A stretch of DNA of 64,000 nt from Hermatobates lingyangjiaoensis (GCA_026182355.1 JAPFBL010000257.1:248001-312000), one strand, 5' to 3'. Positions 1-13,164 are shown, counted from the first letter of the stretch. Numbers and translations are program-made. Notes: a model not told the origin generated them from the sequence alone.

Positions 1-1050
1 AATTAGGATGTAGGATAATTACATTTATTTTTCTTCAAAGAATCTTTTCAATTTTGAATTATGTTTTAAATTGTTTGTCTTTATAGAATTATTATACTGG
101 GAATTTTATGGTTTCATAGTATTTAATAAAAACTTCTTTTCTTTTCCTTTGTCAAAAATCATTTAGAACAATTCACGATGAGCGAGTGATACCTTTTTCC
201 TGCCTGCTTTACTCTGTTATAAGGTTCCTATGAATGTATATTGAAACAAATCCATAAGTAATAAGCCAGTTTTATACACTCCAATCAAAGTTGAATTCAG
301 TATAATTTAAAATTTTATTGCTTGAAGCTTCTAAGTTTTGAAAATAATACATGTGAACTATTAGACTAGAATAGTGCAAAATCTGGATATTTGTCAACAA
401 ACACAAGTCCTCTTTCTTTAGAAAGGAGTTCATGCCTCACACTTCAATTTTACCCAAAGATACTATGATTCACAAACAAAAAATAATTTACAACTCATTT
501 TGTGAGACAAATGCATCATACCTAGGAAAGCACCTGGAATTTATGTTTATTGGCGGTGATTTTTTCATGTAAAAATATTATTCCTCTTATATCTCACATA
601 AGTCAATAAATTATTTCGTTTTTTCATTATGAAAATAAATTTTATTTCAGTAGATTCATTCAAAAAATTTCCCTTTCAAGTATATTCAAGTATAGCAGCA
701 GATCTCTTAGTCTAGAATAAACAATCAGTTTTTATAGCTTTATTGCTTTGTGCCATGAATAAAAGTACATGGATTTTTTTTATAAATTGCTAACTTTTTT
801 TTAATTTTTGGGCGAATTTTCTGGTTTTTCATAAGCCGCTTAGCTTCATAAACAGAAAATGTACTGTAATGACCCTCTGGTGAATGTAATTTAAAAAAAA
901 AATTATCTCAGCTCATCCTCCTTAGAGTGTTCTACTTTTAGGTATAGTTTCACTTTCATTCATCAAACTGTGTGGCTTGTACCGCTCTCACAAGCTTTCA
1001 GATTTAATTAGAAAGCAAAATTTTTACATTTTATAAAAAAAAAAAATTCC
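1..1050 (+). repeat. Dispersed repeat family A, copy 1 (5' part outside window)
   Basis: AT-rich sequence whose blocks recur in the same order and orientation at 8.7-10.0, 21.9-23.3, 46.6-46.85 and 62.85-64.0 kb. Shared landmarks are the opening GATGTAGGATAATT, the segment with TACTCTGTTATAAGGTT near 215, a TTGGCGGTGATTTTTT block near 550, and AGCTCATCCTCC near 909. No open frame is kept in this copy. The copy starts inside the unit, because copies 3 and 5 have about 350 bp of homologous sequence before this point. I see no terminal inverted repeats or target duplications, so the class of element is unknown. Confidence 0.6.
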
Positions 1051-1210
1051 CGTTGTTTGACGTATGAACAAACAGAAAAATGCGCAGGTATTATTCACTT
1101 TGCATGAATAGTACATCGGATACGTGTTTGTAGGTTTTCTTTTATTACATGCCCATAAATGAAGTTACAACTAACAAATACGCCAGACTACAACTTGACA
1201 GACGTTTTAT

Positions 1211-1640
1211 TTGGTTTTCCTATGCAAAAAAATACCCAAGTTAGCAAACGTTAAAACATCTACTTCACCTTTTAGAGGACCTATCAAAACTACAACTGAC
1301 AACAGTTGCTTTACAAACAATTGCAATGCCAATTTGGACTTACAACATTCAGCTATAGGGGAGCAACAAACGTTGCAATTCTCAGATAATAGAATTTTTT
1401 AATCTAATATCTTTCAAAAAAACCTTTGTTTCTTTGTCTATGTGCCAATCAAACCTTAAACAATCTCAACCAAACCTCAATATTCTAACAGTTTGGTATG
1501 TAACAATATCTCTTTAGAAGACGACCAACGAATATATCCGCACATTATAGTACACGTCGTAACTAGCAGTTTCAGAACATAGGTTTTCTACTGCTTGATT
1601 ACTCTGCCACTATAATTTGGAATTTCAGTAATTCATGTGA
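1211..1640. other. Gap between repeat copy 1 and LINE, nothing recognised
   Basis: AT-rich sequence with a 63-codon open frame at 1211-1402 that has no recognisable domain. I see no gene or RNA here. Confidence 0.5.
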
Positions 1641-1767
1641 GATATTAAGTTCGTCTGTATAGTAATGATGTCGTATTCGCAGTCATGTGGTCTTGTTAGT
1701 CATGGTTTTCAATGTTTTTAGTATTAGTTGGAAAAGTAGTCAGATAGTCAATAGATGAAGTAATTGT

Positions 1768-3156
1768 TCAGTGAGGTTGAGGAAGGTTGGTGGGAGGATT
1801 TAGAGTTTGTACAAGGAGGTTGGGATGAGTAGGTAGTTTGTTGTCTTCATTGGTCGTAAGTCGGGTAATGTAACTATCTATGGATCCCATTTTCAATTCA
1901 TGGTGAATATCGACATTATGGGCGTACCAAGGAGCCCTGGATATAAGGCGGACACACTTATTTTGAACAATCTGGATACAAGCCTTGTTCATTGGTGTAG
2001 CTCTAAACCAGACGGAGCATCTATAAGTCATTGCAGAACGAACGACCCCCTTATAGACAAAGTCCTTGACCGAATCTGGAGAATTCCTTGATTTGAAAAG
2101 AGAATATAGATCACACATCAAGTAAATTCCAAGCTTGGATTTATTATGTAGGTGTTGCTTGAATGTTAGTCTAGAGTGTCCAATAAGACCCAGATATTTT
2201 ACATGGGTTTGGTAGGGAATGATCTGGTTACCAATGAAAACAGGAGGAGGACGGGGAGGGACACTTTTGCTGAATCGAACATGGGAACTCTTTGTTGGGT
2301 TCAACGCTAGTTTCCACTTTGTGAAACATTGCAATTTCCTGGTGGCATAGCTCACATTAGTACATCTATAAGCTACAGCGGTGTCATCCGCGTAGAGTCC
2401 AAGAAATGTCTCAATCTGATTGGGTGAATTGGGAGTTATTATAGCAGGAGGCTTGGAGAAGTCAAGTGTATACAGGCAATATAGGCTTGGACCAAGAACA
2501 CTGCCCTGGAGAACACCCCTATGCATTTGTCCAGTTGGAGAATGTCTATCATTAATAGAAACAAAAAAGTTTTGTCCAGAGAGGAAAGACCCTATAATCT
2601 CCACAAACCATTCAGGCAAACCAAAACAGCCTAGTTTGTGTAATAGACCACTCTGTCAGACCGAGTGGAACGCTCGCTCAAGATCCAGAAACACTGCCAC
2701 TGTCTTGTAAGGGAGGAATGGCCTCGCGAGTGTCGTTCCTTGCTTGATGAACTGGACCAATCTTCGAAGCTGTAAAGTTGTCCCATGTTCACTTCGGAAG
2801 CCAAACTGTTCCGGCTGGAATGGCAAATAGGGTTTGATTTTCAAAAGAATCAGCCTCTCAAAGACTTTTACCCAGACAGGGTAACAGACTAATAGGTCTA
2901 CAGTCCTGTGGGGAATGACCTGATTTGTGTGGTTTTGTAATAATATAACTTTTGCTAACTTCCACGCAGCTGGGAAGTAGCCCAGCCAAAGACAAGAGTT
3001 ATAAAGTGCAGTCAAGGCTGCTAAAACTTTAGGGGGAAGTTTAGAAAGTAATTGATTACTAATGCCATCATAACCGTGGTAAGATTTCGATTTAAGGGAT
3101 GACATGATATGATGTGTTGAATTTCGGATTTTGGAGTTAGGGAACTGGATCTTCAC
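1768..3156 (-). pseudogene. LINE reverse transcriptase, one in-frame stop
   Basis: RNA-directed DNA polymerase domain of the LINE. An N-terminal block (SYHGYDGISNQLL, FPAAWKLAKV) is followed by GFRSEHGTTLQL, the first catalytic-Asp block AVFLDLERAF, the GVLQGSVLGP motif and the active-site YADD (GLYADDTAVAY). After these come KYLGL and the usual C-terminal region ending near the HPN motif (THPNLL). The two halves, 3156-2656 and 2619-1768, are in the same frame and are separated by one TGA at 2653-2655, where the family normally has a Trp after AFDxV. All catalytic aspartates survive, so this is a fairly young dead copy. It would act at the chromosome by target-primed reverse transcription. 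Confidence 0.85.
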
Positions 3157-3174
3157 AGAGATTATAGCATAGCA

Positions 3175-3385
3175 TAGGGGATGCTATTGCAAATAAGAAC
3201 TGCTGTGCCACCCCCAAATGTGGGCCTGTTAGTTCTCTCTACTTTGTAGCCCGGAATGGAGAAGCAAATATTGGGCTTTAAGAAAATCTCAGACAATAGA
3301 ACCAAATCAGGTTTGAGAGATCTTAGCAGCTGAGAGAGTTCTGTCTTTCATCTCTGGACACCACCAGAATTGTACACAATGTAAG
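3175..3385 (-). pseudogene. LINE endonuclease N-terminus (fragment)
   Basis: The minus strand reads YNSGGVQR, a stop, then KTELSQLLRSLKPDLVLLSE, then IPGYKVERTNRP and GGGTAVLICNSIP. This is the beginning of an exonuclease-endonuclease-phosphatase domain that nicks target DNA in LINEs; the E of LLSE matches the conserved metal-binding Glu. A TGA interrupts it after GVQR. It joins almost directly to the RT block, so the catalytic His and Asp blocks are deleted. Confidence 0.7.
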
Positions 3386-3660
3386 TCAACGAGTCGAGGG
3401 AACGTTAATTGCTCTCGCAACCATTGGTTTTAGAGCAGATGTCATCGTTTGTTGTTGGTCAGTGAGGTTGTCGGAGTGAAAGTTAGAGGCCTCAGCTAGC
3501 TTTGTTACGATCAGATCCAAGACCCCTGACTTTTTGAGGATGTTGACGATATAGTCGTCCAATTCTGAAGAAGATTTGTTAGTACTCGATTTTGGACTTT
3601 CCTTCCGTCCAAGACTGTCTCGTTAGGAAACAGTCAATGGAGGTGGGATTGGAGTGGGAA

Positions 3661-6228
3661 ATATAGAACACCTTCCAGAAATATCTTCCTTACAATAGTA
3701 ATAACTTAGTCCTAAATACTTCTTCTATAAATACCAATTGACACCAGAAAGAAGTTGATCAAGTGACTTATTTTAGTGTATTATTTTAAATGAATTATTA
3801 TTATTATTAGTATTTTCTTAATTTGAGACATATTATTATTATAAATTCCACCTCATGAATTATAATGACTGGATTATTTCTTCCCTCCTATCTCCTTGTG
3901 CGGTAATTATACATCTTTGCCATGCATGTCACTAGTAATGATATCTAGTATTTTTACGATTTTTAGTAAAATAAAATGTAACATTCAACCCTGAGTACGG
4001 CACTGAAGGTGAATGCCTGTAAGTTCTGCCGTTAGTGCAAGTAACAGCATCATAACAATACTTAAAGTGAACAAGTGAATTTAGTTTGCTAGTATATCAT
4101 AAAAAAATTTGCAGTTAACTGTCACATAAGTAATATCTAAAAATTCAGTTAAGCATCATAACAATGCACATATTCCACGGGGTCATAGTTTCAAGAAAAC
4201 AGACTCTCGCTCTGGGTGTGAATACATTCATTCTACTAATCCATCTACAAATCTGTTTATGACGCCCGCAATTAATCAGATAAATATAAATCGTAAATAA
4301 TATTAAACAGTCAATCATCACAAATTTAGTGATAATTGTTTTAATTGTATATTTTTAATGCTATTACATAATTATAGTTTAAACAGGTAATAACTAAGCC
4401 AAAGGAGATTAGAATTAAAAGTTGGTACCAGCAGTCTGCATGGAAATGGCGATCATGTTGAAAGGGTAAGTACAATATTGGGATATCACTGAGGAAATGA
4501 GTCCAGAAAATAAGATCCCTTTAATTGACAATTTTCCTTCTTTACTGGGTAAAAAGAAATTTGTCTTGATACTCTGAAAGTACAACTATGTATAAATACA
4601 TAGGAATAATTATGAAATAAATTAGGATACAAGATATAATAGTTTTTAGCTAAGAAGATTTATACTGGGAGAGTTCGGTATTTCACTGTTGCATTCATAT
4701 ATGAAATGTGAAAATGCTGCCACTTAACGGTAAATAAATGTATACAACTTATTTTTTGTATCAAATAGAAAAATGCTTTATTTTTTCAATGGAAAATTAT
4801 TTCCTGGAATTTGATGTAGATAAGAATCATGGTTTTGTGAGAGCATAAAATTATTAAATTGCATTTTGACCAAAAAGAAGAGGGCAGTACGATATTGGGT
4901 CCGTTGACAAATGAAAGTGAATTTATGAGTAATAATCACAAATAAATAAAGAGAAATTGTAATTAAGTTCAACAACATTTAGGTAAACTACCATTAAAAG
5001 TAATGGTTGATGTTAAAAAACCACCTTCAGTGCTACACTTACTGGACCAGTATCACAAATGTTTTGATCATTGGTCACGGACTTGTTCTCTCAAGGGCAG
5101 CACTCTCTGAGTGGTTGCTGCTTGTTCTTGTATTACTTTATTATGAATAATGACTCTTTTTAAATTATATATTTAATATTAATGACAGTTTATTGATAAT
5201 TTTATTGATACAAGGCTCAAATGATATTTCATCAATGTATATAAATAGATCATGTCACAAACAAATAGATAATCATTCTATTAACGGAGTATTTTGTATT
5301 AATTTAATGCAAATTATGGAATATTTGAGTGTTTTTGTATTACTTTAATAGAAATATTCATTGATTAACGATTTAATGTAATATAAATGAGATTATATTG
5401 TGAGCACAATCCAAGGCAAGACAACTAAATTGATAAAAATGATTTAATGTTGCACAAATATTAAAACATCATACCTTTGTGAAACATCATATATTTAATG
5501 AATCTTTAGTATCGACGACCTTATATAAGACAGAATTGTGCTATAATAAACCAACAATGATGGGAGCATCTATCCTAGCAGTCTAATTATACAATGTAAA
5601 GTTATTTTAATGGTGTTTCAAAACCGGTTTTTAAGCAAGATGTCTCTCTCTCTCACCTATAAAGACACAGAATACTTTTAATATTCATGACATCTGTGAG
5701 GAACTACTTCAAATAGAACGCCACTTGGATGCTTCAAAAATGCCAACTGTTACAAGTTGTGTTCAATGGGTCACGTTCGATCAGATGGAAAAAAAGTGAA
5801 AATTCTGACAACATTGCTTCTTAAATATATTTTCAAGATAATCATTTAAAAGACCTAATGATATAATGCCACTATTGCACAAGAGTAACACAGTATTCTA
5901 CCTTGTCCAATAAATACTTGAATGCAATATATGAACTATAATCAGTTCAAGCAATGTGCTGGCCAAATTTATTTTGGCAGGATGATGATATTAAAATTAG
6001 TTAAGCTATTCAGTGTATGCTAATTTAAAGGAACCAAGCGTTTAAATGGGAGTTCACATTCTGTATGGTAGAGGCTGTAGACAGGAAATGTGTTGGGATA
6101 TGCAAGGATAGCGTTAAACAGAAGCGATGACTATGGCGGGAGGTCACTGAACTCTTGATCTTGAGCCCGGGGACAACGACTGAGGTGGTGCTGCCGGGAA
6201 CTAGTGATCAATATATTGGTAATAATGG
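3661..6228. other. AT-rich stretch without recognisable gene
   Basis: Low-complexity AT-rich sequence. A 66-codon frame at 4778-4978 (minus) has no recognisable domain. A GGTAAGTAC donor-like site occurs near 4467 on the plus strand, but no convincing exon precedes it. It lies downstream of the carrier gene, and I looked here without success for that gene's missing last exons. Confidence 0.45.
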
Positions 6229-7123
6229 ATCAGGATCAGTGATGAGATTCAGCCGGTTCGCACCGGTTCGTGCGAAACGGTGCTTAAAATATTATGAGTT
6301 CGGCGAACCGGCTGTTAAAATTACGTAAACCCCTATTCAGACCTGTATTAATTAGCCCACTATCAAACTCCACAAGTGTTACGTGACTTGTGCATGTATG
6401 ACAACGTAATTTGCGCATATATATAGCCTATATATAACTAAACAATTTAGTTTCGTTTGCGTAACTGTTACAGTGCTCAAACTACTCATGACAATGCAGA
6501 TGTTGAGTTGGTCTAGCCTACATTAGGCCTAGTTTTAACTTTTCGTTCTCAATCAAATATTGAATGTTCTTAGATCTAATTTCCTGAAATCGCCAGATTG
6601 AAGTAAGTGTTTGTTTAGATAAATAATTCAGGGATGGCTGCCTGTCTGGAACAAAAATTTTCTGAAGGACCTAGCTTTAATGATTGATATTTTGAATGAA
6701 ATGTCATTGCTCAGTAATGCCCTTCAAGCAAGAGGCTTAACTTTGTTCAGAGGAGAAAACCTCATAAAGAGATCTATTAAAGCATTTGAATTGCTTAAGG
6801 ACAATATAGGGACATTTGAAAATGAAATTGATGAGAGGGTTGCTTCGGACGCATTCAAAGAGATCGAGTTTACTTAAAACCACAGATTTGTTAGCCTACC
6901 TCGTCAAAAGCTACTGGAAGCAATAATAGAAAATATGAAAAAAAGACTGATCGCTGGTGATGATGTTAAAGCATAAGCAATGAGCAGGAAAACTTCCTTG
7001 AGCTATTTAACTCGACGAACTCATAATATTTTAAGTACCGGTTCGCACGAACCGGTGCGAACACACAATCTGTTTTCTTAGAACCTGTTCTTAAAAAATA
7101 TGAATCCAGCCACTGATCAGGAT
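6229..7123. mobile_element. Non-autonomous hAT element with perfect 8 bp target duplication
   Basis: The element proper is 6237-7115 (879 bp). It opens with CAGTGATGAGATTCA and closes with the complement of CAGTGGCTGGATTCA, a hAT-like terminus. It is flanked by identical 8 bp copies ATCAGGAT at 6229-6236 and 7116-7123, the duplication length typical of hAT. Both ends carry nested palindromes built from CCGGTTCG/CGAACCGG (about 6252-6320 and 7035-7063), giving complex subterminal hairpins. The interior keeps only a fragment of transposase, so mobility would need a helper. The intact duplication suggests a recent insertion. Confidence 0.9.
6680..6976 (+). pseudogene. hAT transposase fragment inside the element
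   Basis: A frame starting MIDILNEMSLLSNALQARG and continuing through FELLKDN and DAFKEIEF is broken by a TAA at 6875-6877. It then resumes in the same frame (NHRFVSLPRQKLLEAIIENM, RLIAGDDVK) to a stop at 6974-6976. It resembles a central alpha-helical part of hAT/KIAA1586-type transposases, as I recall the family. It lacks both the BED zinc finger and the RNase H catalytic residues, so it is an internal remnant rather than a working enzyme. Confidence 0.7.
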
Positions 7124-8690
7124 ACCGGCCCAGGCGGGGTAGGAGTGAAGAGTGATCCGAAAATAGTACTACTGGAGTATTACACTGACACAAGAATTGT
7201 AGGAGGAGGGGGGTTGAACTAGAAATAAATCCATCGCACTAAAGATGTGTGTAGTAGATGAGTGTGTAGATCTCAGGTAAATAAATATACCAGTAACTAA
7301 GGATTAACAATGAAAGTTTAATTATGTCAAGTAATTTTAACACAATATATGTGTATATGGACTTCAGAACAATACTGGAACAGGAAGACTCTTGGTCTCT
7401 CATTTTAAATTAAAATGTGAAGTTTAACTCAATAGCAGTGCCTACACTGTCTCTTTGTTGCCAACCCACAACACCAATCTGGAAATGGTAATGTTACACT
7501 ACTAGTACTAACAACTCTTTTACATTAAGTTATAAACAGGGAGGCTGTAAAAGAATCGATACAGTTCCATCACATTAATGTTTGCTACGACTTATTAAAA
7601 TCATGAATTATTTGACATTTATTATAATTTTTAATTGTATTTTACACTTTCAGGTATAAATCCATGTTTTAAGAAGGCTAATTAAAGTTCACGCAATTTT
7701 ATATTAACGGTTTATTCTTTGCAGTTTAAATGAAAATTTAACTGCGCCTAATAATTTTTATTAGAATAGGTGTGTATAAAAATGGAAAACTCTTCTCCAT
7801 TGGTGTCTCATACGTTCACTCTCTGTTTTCCAATATTGCTCTAAAATCCATTTTCATTACTCCTGTATAAATTATAAGGCATTATTAAAGTTTTAACTTT
7901 AACCGTATAGAATAAATATTTCATATAAAAATGCATGCATTTTCATTAAATACAGTAAGATGCCGATTCAATTTCAAAAATGTCAAAAAAAAGACAAGAT
8001 ATTAAATAATTATGATTAATTAATGTCAAACACTAAAGTAATGCTACCGTATACCTATATCATACCTCACCCCACACAACAATTTTAAAATATCATATGT
8101 TTATGCCATGCTTAATTTAGTATAATTTAACCAATAAGTAATGATAATTATGCGAACAAATATTCATATAATGCTATCCTAGCATTTATTGGATATTTAG
8201 TGTTTTTATTATCTTCCAAGCAATGAAAAAATGGATGCCATTATGATCAGATATGAGTAATATTAAATAAGCAAAGCCTTTCTCTGTCAGATAACTCTGG
8301 GAAGAATATTAACTCACTATTGTGAATTCTAACTAATCCCTAATCATGAAGGAGACCTAAACAAACTTAACTTTCTCTAAATCCCTTTACCAATGATATT
8401 TATCATAATATTGAAACTAAACCTTTAATTTTGAGTTTAAAATGAAGCATGGTGAAACTAAACATATAATCCAACAAACTAGATGATTCAGCTTCGAAAC
8501 TAATTAAATTGACATACAAAGCAAGATATTTTCCTATGCCAGTTTATGAAATTCAATCAAATTTATCTAATAAGTTAAAAGAGAGCAGCAGCAAGAAAGG
8601 TGAATAATCTTATACTTTTTGCGTCTATAATTGCCCATTTAGATATAATATAAATCTATATGGGAGACGTTTATTACTACTTTATTACTA
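7124..8690. other. AT-rich stretch without recognisable gene
   Basis: No convincing coding frame, RNA gene or repeat end was seen. The sequence is AT-rich with short homopolymer runs. Confidence 0.45.
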
Positions 8691-10040
8691 GAGATCGTAC
8701 AGATACTGATTGAACCAGTTAACAATATACACGCTTATTTTTGTATATCACACAATTGATGTTTATAATATCTTTATTACCACAGCAGTAATAATACTTC
8801 TGTAAAGGCAAAGAAAAAAAAATTGAGCTACGAAATAATCTCTTACAGGAGAACATTGCTTTTGTTCTCATGGACACGTATATCTCATACATGGCCATCT
8901 GTAACATTTCACCTCCTACATTGAAGATTTAAACCAAAGTCATCCCTTTAAGACTTCAAAATATTTTGCTTTTGTTTGAAAAATGTTAGAAATATATATG
9001 AAACATTTTCAGTGTCAAATACATGCATATTGTTAATACTACTGAGGTTAGTATGATTTATATTGGAAATACGTAAAACCGTCATACCTCGTAAGATGAT
9101 AATGGAGTCGTTGGAGCGCTTTTGGACGTTGTTCATCTTCGATGCGATGCAGGTTTGTTGCGATCGAAGATGGACAACGTCTGAAAGCGCTCCAACTCCA
9201 GCATCATCTTACGAGGTATGACGGTTTTACCTATTTCTAATATAAATTTTCAGTGTCATTTAATCACCAAAGAATTACCTTAAAATTGCTATCCGTTTTG
9301 TAATATAGAACTAAGAAATCCATTTCTCATACTTCAATATTAATCTAAATAATATGACTCATAAACACAGAAAAATCTACATCTGATATCATGTTTTGTC
9401 ATATAGATTGATTTTGTAAATTTCGTGTGACAAATCGACCATACCATTGAAATTATGAGAAATAATTTGTTTCATTGACGTGTGGATGTAAGAATTTTAT
9501 TCTTTTTAATTTTTATTTCGGTCGATTTACTCAAAAAATGTCTAAGTCAATGTAAATAAATGTAAAAAAACCGACAAATATAGCAAGTGATGATCCATTA
9601 ATTGGATGAATATTCAGTGTTTGTAGCTTTATTGCTCTTTGTGGTAATTAATAATTCACTAATTTTTTTATAAATTGCCAATTTTCTGAAAAAAATTCAT
9701 TATTCTTTAATGTGCCCTTTAGCGTCAAAAATTTTTTTTTCTGAAAATAGAAATTGTACTCTATCGCTCTTTTGATTAGAGTAATTTTGAAAGATTTTCT
9801 CAACTCATCCTCCACGTAATGTGCAATTTTTAGGTATAATTTTATGTTAATCATTAATCAAAAATAATGGCTTGCATCGTCCTCAGAAGCATTCAGATTG
9901 AATTGTAAGTAAAAATTTGTACATTTTATTGAAAAAAATTTTCCTGTTATCTTAAAAGTTTGATGATTTTGTCAGTTATTACTTTTGTAGCTTTTAAGAT
10001 AACGCCAATATTTCAAGACTTTAGAATTAGATAGTTGAAA
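8691..10040 (+). repeat. Dispersed repeat family A, copy 2, split by a hairpin insertion
   Basis: It matches copies 3 and 5 in order. GTACAGATACTGATTGA is near 8698. A degenerate peptide segment (ITTAVI) is near 8775, followed by the GGAGAACATTGCTTTTGTTC block near 8848. The CATACTTCAATATTA block comes after 9330, and the CTCAACTCATCCTCCAC block near 9800. The hairpin at 9058-9244 sits inside it, replacing or disrupting the middle of the unit. Confidence 0.6.
9058..9244. repeat. Foldback hairpin element, copy 1
   Basis: An almost perfect inverted repeat with arms of about 80 bp. It begins near ACGTAAAACCGTCATACC and ends with the complement GGTATGACGGTTTTACC. A second smaller hairpin (CATCTTCGAT/ATCGAAGATG) lies at its centre. 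A second copy in opposite orientation is at 17151-17338, and similarity extends into the flanks (TAATATAAATCATACTAA), so the hairpin is part of a longer mobile unit. No coding capacity. Confidence 0.75.
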
Positions 10041-12885
10041 AAAAAAATGCTGTGTAAACAAGAGGGTGACTTTTTCATCATGGATAAGTGTTCCCAAACT
10101 ATATAGCACACATACATTATGAGACCGATTTTTCTGTAAAATATAAATTTAATCCATCAAAGATTGTGGACTTTAGCGTCTGCACAAACTTGTGGATACA
10201 CACATAGACACACACGACATCATTGAAAAAACTTCATAAAACGACTTTGGGGTCCTCAAAACATGTAATTCTGTATTTTTACTGCAAATTTACTTATAAT
10301 CTAATATCTTTCACCCCTCCATTTTTTTAGATGCAACAGAGAACTTGTTACGTAAGAAGAGCACCACGAAAGACTTGACAGAGTTCAATTATTTATGACA
10401 AGTGTGTCAACGTACCATCGCCTGACTTTTAGAAGAATTGCATTTGCTCCACAAAACACCAAAATTGCCCCTATTATATCTAGTTAAAGATTTGTAAGCA
10501 TTACTTTAAATAAATAACAAGTAACTATATGAATAACTATGCTCTGAATTTTAAATGATTTAAAATTGATTTTGTGGGTAAAGGAAAATTCTCATCTTGA
10601 ATCTCAATAATAAATGGATTTCAACTAATGAAAATTATATGCTTTAAATATTATTATTTTCATCAGCCTAAAATTGTTTTTATAGAGAAATGGCAATAAT
10701 TCGTTTTAAAACTTTCAGAATTCTTGGAAGAGCAGTTTTCATAATGGTTTTGGTCACTTCAAATTAATGGAAGTGAAGTACACACGGTTTGTTTCCAGTA
10801 ACGATTGACAGTAACAGTTAGTATAGTCTTGAAAGTAATTCTTCGATATTATTTGTGAATATAATTGTAAATTGTGAACATAATTTGTGAATGAAAAGCC
10901 TTCGTGTTTGATCATAGCTACATTTCATTATATTTAAAACTTTTCTTCACAGTGTATTGAAAAGTTCAAATTTAGTGAATTTTTTTTCATTAGAATGTAA
11001 TAAATTTTGTTTAATTTTTTATATTGATATAAAGTACTTATGACTTACGGTGGCTGAGTTTGCTTGTGAAACAATTTTTGGACAAACAATTATCAATCCA
11101 AATGGTAAAATATGTTATATTAAAAATAGGTTATTTATTTGGTATTGTGGGATAGGAAGGTTGAATAAAAATGACTGTTAGGGTGTCGATTGGGTGAGTC
11201 CTTTGATGATAGTGTATGGTGACGTGATGTGGTGAAGAAGATATGAATAAATAGCTCCAATTGATACTGACACTCTTCTTCTTTTACAGGGAGAGACTAT
11301 TGAACAAAAGTGATAAAGGATCGTCCAGATTCATTTAATTCCTTTGACGTTTAGTTTAACCTGAACTAATGTGAGATAATTGCTATTTTATTTTAGTAAT
11401 CGATAGCATTCAGGCATTGAAAATATTGAACAACATCTCACTATAAAGGGAATATGTTTCACACACTTGTAAACAAATTTTGTCTGTTTAACAAATTTTT
11501 GTTTTGTCTACACTAGTAGTGTAGACACACAGGTAGTCTACACTACCTGTTCTCACTGCTATTGTGTACGTATAGGTGGGTTTATATTAGGGTGTACCTA
11601 GTTTATGAAAGGTAATTGGATTAACAGTGTAGATAATGTAGTGATGGAAATGTTGAGATAGTGTCAAAGAAAAATAAAACTAAATTATTTCTAGTGTTAT
11701 TTTTTCTTGGGTCACATATAAAAAATAAATTACTAGCTGTCCCATTTAATATTGACTAAATGAAGGAAACACAGGGAAAGAAAATAGAAAATATAATGTC
11801 TTCTTATAACTTAACCATCAATTAATTGTTCGTTCTACGAACGTTAGTTAATCATGAATTACAAATGTCAAACTCCGTCCTACCCAGTGAGTTTGAATGT
11901 ATGAGCTTGACTCGTTTGGGAATGCTTGTTGATTTGTTGTTACTGATAGACGAATCCAGAAATTTGTTAAAAGTACGATCCATCACCACATCCATCATCC
12001 ATCAAAACCATCACAAAGTATGATGGATTTTATATTTTTAGTTCAAAATTTTTGTTATGATGTACATAACTGGAAGGCATATTTTATAAACGAAAAAAAC
12101 AATGTTTTTAAGAAATTAAACCCTCTGTCATCACTTTAGTAGATATCAAAGGAGTTTAAAAATTAAATTATCAAAGAAATTTATTTTTTATGATGTAGAT
12201 GTGCATTCTGACTCTTTTTTCGTATATTTATTTTTTCAAATATTTTTATCATGTTTGCCCTCCCTTCCATGACATGACTTCAAAACCTTGGAAGATTAAT
12301 TGTTTTTTTGAACAGAAATTGAAAGCTATAAATGGTTAAAATCTAAAAACTATTTTAACACTAACATGCAAAATGTCTTGATATATCTAAACATATTTGA
12401 TAAGTACTTTATAATGAGCATACCGTAAATCTGAACAACTAGAAAAGAATGTTTACGTGTAATAATTAACCTGTGCTTTAATAGTATATCTAAGATCCTA
12501 GTGGTACTGACAACTATTTAAACCGATTGCAAAAACAAACTTTAAATTATCTATTGATTAAAAGTTACAAATTAACATTATTTGTTAAATATTTACTCTA
12601 AACAATAATAATGTTGATAGATAATGTAAAACCATCAACAGATCTTGAAGAAGTTAAAAATAAACAGGAGCTTGTCAGTTTATGGTGGTAAAGGACTTGT
12701 TTGGAAGGGGCGTTGTGAACAAGTAGAGTATGAATGCAGAGGGTCCACAACAAAAGCAGTTATAATTATAATTAGGGGTCTAAAGCAACTCTATTAGAGG
12801 TCTCTACGCCCAAATTGTTATATGTATTGTTTGACGACCAAACTAAAGCTTCTAAACAACATATGTATAAATAACATATGTAAAC
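10041..12885. other. AT-rich stretch without recognisable gene
   Basis: No gene recognised. It contains a 21 bp palindrome at 11507-11527 (GTCTACACTA then its complement) followed by a direct echo of the same motif. A 65-codon frame at 11826-12023 has no identifiable domain. Confidence 0.45.
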
Positions 12886-12888
12886 TTC

Positions 12889-12892
12889 TACA

Positions 12893-12942
<50 letters not shown>

Positions 12943-12946
12943 TGTA
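12889..12946. repeat. (TA)n microsatellite within a palindrome
   Basis: TA repeat at 12896-12939 flanked by TACAATCA on the left and its complement on the right. It marks the left edge of the 12.9-15.0 kb cluster of Penelope-like terminal repeats. Confidence 0.8.
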
Positions 12947-13127
12947 CTAAAAAAACAGTGTTTCAATAATATGTCGCTTGGAGCAGCACATGTAATGACA
13001 GTTAACGGTTGTTGTAATGTAACAGAACCCAGCCTTGAGTAAGTTTGTTTTTCAATTTGTTTATGATGTTTCTAAAGTAGAAATGACAAATGTCCATTGT
13101 TTATTGTTTTTTTGTTAGTTTATAGCC

Positions 13128-13160
13128 CTGAGGATGTCTTAAAATAAAGACGAAACGTTG
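13128..13160 (+). ncRNA. Hammerhead-ribozyme-like core (Penelope-type)
   Basis: CTGAGGA at 13128-13134 fits the hammerhead CUGANGA box. It is followed by a perfect 5 bp stem, GTCTT (13136-13140) with AAGAC (13147-13151), and then the GAAA box at 13152-13155. One extra T lies between the first box and the stem. Penelope-like retroelements are known to carry hammerhead motifs in their terminal repeats. The cleavage-site side (stems I and III) is not clear here, so activity is uncertain. Confidence 0.45.
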
Positions 13161-13164
13161 AAAA

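Larger units (their letters stand above)
1640..3660 (-). mobile_element. Non-LTR retrotransposon (jockey-type LINE), 5'-truncated and internally deleted
   Basis: Read on the minus strand the pieces come in LINE order. First is the tail of an ORF1-like frame (about 3620-3385, ending in a stop after a PSTR segment). Next is the start of an apurinic-type endonuclease (about 3385-3180: GGVQR, DLVLLSE, GGGTAVL). The rest of the endonuclease is missing, and the reverse transcriptase follows (3156-1768). The base composition is less AT-rich than the surroundings. The 3' end is only approximate, because no poly(A) tail or target duplication is evident. The spacing implies an internal deletion of most of the endonuclease. 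The clade call (jockey) rests on the RT and its C-terminal region and was not checked by a tree. Confidence 0.85.

Noticed and set aside
11507..11560. Palindrome GTCTACACTA/TAGTGTAGAC with direct echo
   Set aside because: Short and isolated; it may be a chance or slippage product and has no neighbouring gene to regulate.
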